Of a stretch of 64,000 nucleotides of DNA, positions 61,375 through 64,000 are shown piece by piece. A program made the position numbers and the translations under genes. The notes below the pieces were generated by a model. The model was not told the origin of the DNA. It worked only from the letters and a program-made list of their open reading frames with translations, and did not search any database. Each line of letters starts with the position of its first letter. The first letter of the stretch is position 1. The DNA lies in contig NZ_CP060140.1 of NCBI RefSeq assembly GCF_022376295.1, forward strand, positions 2,732,356 through 2,796,355, read 5' to 3'. Source of the DNA: Nodularia sphaerocarpa UHCC 0038 (GTDB lineage: Bacteria; Cyanobacteriota; Cyanobacteriia; Cyanobacteriales; Nostocaceae).

Positions 61375-61417
61375 ACCCCACCCCCAACCCCCTCCCCGCA
61401 AGCGAGGAGGGGGCTAT
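61375..61417. repeat. CCCCACCCCCAACCCCCTCCCCGC dispersed repeat
   Basis: The element CCCACCCCCAACCCCCTCCC followed by CGCAAGCGAGGAGGGGGC. The same sequence occurs in the opposite orientation at about 23953-23993, so it is a dispersed palindrome-bearing repeat. Confidence 0.8.
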
Positions 61418-61479
61418 GATGTGCTTAATTCTAGTGCATATCGCTATATCTAGGGAAATTCATTAATCAACTCAAATTT

Positions 61480-61899
61480 ATGGCTGATATTGTCGCAACT
61501 GCTATTAATGCCGGAAATTTCAAGACTCTACTTCAGGCTGCTACTATCGCAGAAATCATCGAAACTCTGAAAAGTCCGGGTTCTATCACACTTTTTGCGC
61601 CCACTGATGATGCTTTTGCACAATTACCACAGGATACTTTAGCTTCACTACTGCAAGACATCCCCACGCTCCAAAAGATATTAATGTATCATGTCGCTTT
61701 TGGGGATGTCAGGTTTGAAGATTTGCAGCAGATTTCAGAAGCACCAACTCTGGAAGGGTCAGTGGTGGCGATTGATTCTGATCAAGGTGTGATTAAGGTC
61801 AATGATGCTCATGTCCTCGTAACGGATATAATTGCCGACAATGGCGTAATTCATGCGATTGATCAGGTATTAATGCCGGCAATGGTTGCAAGACGATAG
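61480..61899 (+). CDS. Fasciclin (FAS1) domain protein
   Basis: 139 residues, a single FAS1 domain with ITLFAPTDDAFAQLP, the YHVAFGDV H-box region and the closing GVIHAIDQVLMP. No signal peptide is visible, as in many cyanobacterial FAS1 proteins. Role in adhesion or stress is suggested for the family but unproven here. ATG at 61480. Confidence 0.92.
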   Translation: MADIVATAINAGNFKTLLQAATIAEIIETLKSPGSITLFAPTDDAFAQLPQDTLASLLQDIPTLQKILMYHVAFGDVRFEDLQQISEAPTLEGSVVAIDSDQGVIKVNDAHVLVTDIIADNGVIHAIDQVLMPAMVARR

Positions 61900-61903
61900 A
61901 AAC

Positions 61904-63349
61904 CTAACCGAGAATACAGCCAGTGCGTGGGGGAATAGTTAAGGAAAGCTGCGTACCATGCCATTCAAATTCGGCAGCGCCATATAATAGCTTGTGGGAT
62001 TTAGTCAGCAAACCTGCTGCGTCTATGTTTGCTGTTGTCTTTCCTGTACCAGCGTTAACGGCAATAATTAATTCATCAGTTTCTAAAGTTCGGGTAAAAA
62101 TATACAATGCTCCCTGGGCGAACAGAGTTTTGTAATCACCTGCGCGTAAAGCTGGGTATTTGTGGCGAAGAGCAATTAATTGGCGGTGAATGTTGAGGAT
62201 TTCTTGATTCCAATTAGCTTCTGTGGGAAAGCCACGCCGGGAGTCGGGATCTATCGCCCCCGGTAAACCAACTTCGTCACCATAATAGATGCTGGGCGCA
62301 CCGGGAAAGGTGAGTAACAGTAAAGTTGCTAATTCTACACTAGGTTGATCGCCGTCAGCAATGGTAATTAATCGAGCTGTATCGTGACTTGCTAGTAAGT
62401 TGAGTTGCGTGAGTTGAATTTCCCAAGGGTAAAGTTGCAGTAATTCTTGGATTTTGACAGCGTATTCAGCCGCAAATAAAGGTGGGTAGGGTTGATAGTC
62501 ACGGGTTTGCACTTGTTCTAAAACTACGCGATCGCCTGCGGTAAAGGCAATGGTTAACCCGGCAAATAAGTAATTCATCACGCCGTCAAATTGCGTACCA
62601 TCGAGCCATTCACGGGAATCTCCCCAAACTTCTCCCACTATATAAGCTTCGGGGTTAATGGCTTTGATGCGATCGCGAAATTCCTGCCAAAACCCAGGTG
62701 TTTTTACTTCAAATGGCACATCTAACCGCCAACCGTCAATGCCGAATTTCAGCCAATATTCGCCAATCTCCATGATGTATTCCCGCACTTCGGGATTATC
62801 ATGGTTAAATACTGGCAAAGCCCGATTTCCTGCCCAACCTTCGTAATTTGCGGGTAATTCCCCGGTGTAAGGCGCAAGCGGCCAACCTGTAATTTTGAAC
62901 CAGTCTACCCAAGGGGAACGAGGTCCATTTTCTAACACATCGTGAAAAAAGAAAATCCCTCGACTGGCGTGATTAAACACTCCATCCAGGACAACTTTGA
63001 TATTCCGTTCATGGGCTGCGTCGAGAAATTCCCGAAAAGCCTCATTACCCCCCAACAATGGATCAACCTGATAATAATCGTGAGTGTGATAGCGGTGATT
63101 ACTCGCTGATTGAAAAATGGGAGTAAAGTAAATCGCGTTAATTCCTAAACCCTGAATATAGTCTAATTCCTCAATAATACCCCATAAATCGCCGCCTTTG
63201 TAACCTTGGAGTGTGGGCATAGCGTCCCAATCTTCCCAACGGGCTTCATGTAACAGTCGTTTGTGAGGCTGTTTGCTTCTGGCAAAGCGGTCTGGGAAGA
63301 TTTGGTAGAAAACAGCGTGTTTAACCCAGTCTGGTGTTTGAATTTGCAT
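61904..63349 (-). CDS. GH13 alpha-amylase family hydrolase (cyclomaltodextrinase/neopullulanase-like)
   Basis: 481 residues, cytosolic. Catalytic Asp210 (GIDGWRLDVPFEV), Glu240 (YIVGEVWGD) and His322-Asp323 (LLASHDTAR) with region I DGVFNHASRG. The N-terminus lacks the extra domain of full neopullulanases. It would cut alpha-glucans or maltodextrins. glgC lies divergently on the other side of a 548-base gap, which links the locus to glycogen. Confidence 0.9.
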   Translation of the reverse strand: MQIQTPDWVKHAVFYQIFPDRFARSKQPHKRLLHEARWEDWDAMPTLQGYKGGDLWGIIEELDYIQGLGINAIYFTPIFQSASNHRYHTHDYYQVDPLLGGNEAFREFLDAAHERNIKVVLDGVFNHASRGIFFFHDVLENGPRSPWVDWFKITGWPLAPYTGELPANYEGWAGNRALPVFNHDNPEVREYIMEIGEYWLKFGIDGWRLDVPFEVKTPGFWQEFRDRIKAINPEAYIVGEVWGDSREWLDGTQFDGVMNYLFAGLTIAFTAGDRVVLEQVQTRDYQPYPPLFAAEYAVKIQELLQLYPWEIQLTQLNLLASHDTARLITIADGDQPSVELATLLLLTFPGAPSIYYGDEVGLPGAIDPDSRRGFPTEANWNQEILNIHRQLIALRHKYPALRAGDYKTLFAQGALYIFTRTLETDELIIAVNAGTGKTTANIDAAGLLTKSHKLLYGAAEFEWHGTQLSLTIPPRTGCILG

Positions 63350-63897
63350 GAATTAATTTTTATACCTTTAGCAGTGATTGTGGCAAATATTTACTGATTT
63401 GTGTCTACCACTGATGATAGAAAATTTTTTCGTTTTCCTAATTTTTCGCTGTTTTTGGCTTGTTTGACTTTTTCCCACTCCCCACTTCCCACTCCCCACC
63501 TACGCAAGTTAGTTCAAAAATCAAAGCGGATTACTATATCTATAAAGATAGGTAATCAAAAGTCAAAAATTTGATAACTTGGTTGTGGGCTGGCTGAAAA
63601 ATTGCCTCTGAGTGCAGTATCGGTTAAATATCTCCAAAATTAGTTGTGGCTATTTTGACAAAAAAAATATTTCGCAACTTTTCTCTAAAGACTTTGTGGG
63701 TATGTACTGAAGAATAACAGCATCGCCGATACTATGGAAAAATGAGTCAAATTTGCTACTGTTATTTCAGGGATTCATCCATTACTAAGAGCATTCTGTC
63801 AATTTGGCTAATTATTAATATCTGATCCCCCCTTACCAGTGGTCTCAGACAGTCCTAAACTGAAGGTGAGAGTTGAAAGGCAGTTGGGAGAAATCTT
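63350..63897. other. 548-base leader region between the GH13 gene and glgC
   Basis: No gene supported. It contains a CCCACTCCCCACTTCCCACTCCCC run at about 63475-63499, AT-rich stretches and AAGGTGAGAG near the end (63863-63872). A long glgC leader is possible. The GTG start of glgC has GGGAG about 14 bases upstream. Confidence 0.45.
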
Positions 63898-64000
63898 GTG
63901 AAAAAAGTATTAGCAATCATTCTCGGTGGTGGCGCGGGTACTCGTCTGTATCCGCTTACAAAAATGCGTGCTAAACCAGCCGTACCAGTGGCTGGTAAGT
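63898..64000 (+). CDS. glgC: Glucose-1-phosphate adenylyltransferase, 3' end outside the window
   Basis: The visible 34 codons (GTG start) read MKKVLAIILGGGAGTRLYPL then TKMRAKPAVPVAGK, the ADP-glucose pyrophosphorylase N-terminus with the nucleotide loop GGGAGTRLYPLT and the allosteric-site KMRAKPAVP. It makes ADP-glucose for glycogen. The gene continues past the window edge. Confidence 0.93.
   Translation, partial: MKKVLAIILGGGAGTRLYPLTKMRAKPAVPVAGK

Overview
The window is cyanobacterial and most probably from a filamentous Nostocales strain (Nostoc/Anabaena-like). The signs are psaE, psb28, ndhO, a fused NADPH-thioredoxin reductase/thioredoxin, the GlpX-type F/SBPase, many HIP1 octamers (GCGATCGC), and heptameric short tandem repeats (TTAGTCA/TTGGTCA and GGAGTAG types) known from heterocystous genomes. 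The strain cannot be named from sequence alone.

Layout. 1-12.1 kb: tandem paralogous cell-wall amidases divergent from pyrG, an internally duplicated small protein, a ROK sugar kinase, an orphan peptide-type ABC permease, the NTRC reductase and a methyltransferase. 12.2-13.0 kb: a repeat-built intergenic block. 13.1-22.4 kb: a surface/glycosylation region with a type IV pilin, two SPINDLY/OGT-type transferases, a methyltransferase-glycosyltransferase, and an inserted island holding a damaged RelE-type toxin-antitoxin pair, a REP-associated tyrosine transposase (RAYT) and nine REPIN palindrome pairs. 22.9-30.1 kb: housekeeping and photosynthesis genes (psb28, moaB, mraY, fibrillin-like, psaE, mutM, ndhO, malate dehydrogenase) and a second toxin-antitoxin pair with a frameshifted PIN toxin. 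30.4-34.6 kb: a compact three-gene cassette (winged-helix protein, P-loop ATPase, DUF1802-like/PD-(D/E)XK nuclease fusion), my best candidate for an undescribed nucleic-acid-targeting or defence system. 35-46.6 kb: pgi, a third toxin-antitoxin pair, amino-acid ABC subunits, a sulfur-stress locus (rhodanese, ArsR-type regulator, TauE remnant), hemA, glpX, a glutaredoxin, tadA and an acyltransferase. 46.7-58.3 kb: a subtilisin-like protease, a bolA/grxD pair, a release-factor-like protein, a response regulator, an ABC ATPase, hisA, the DUF2499/DUF3593 pair and csaB. 58.4-64 kb: a broken nuclease-like gene, an intact DUF433/DUF5615 pair, tRNA-Pro(GGG), DUF1818, rpoZ, a FAS1 protein, a GH13 amylase and the start of glgC.

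Themes. Several genes are interrupted: a RelE toxin by a nonsense codon, a PIN toxin by a frameshift at a GA tract, a PD-(D/E)XK protein by a one-base shift, and a TauE exporter by truncation. Two adjacent glycosyltransferase reading frames are separated only by a T9 homopolymer, which suggests one long protein made by slippage or a recent frameshift. Short repeats touch genes directly: three genes stop inside a TTAGTCATTAG heptamer and one stops inside a REPIN. All calls come from reading the sequence; no database search was run.
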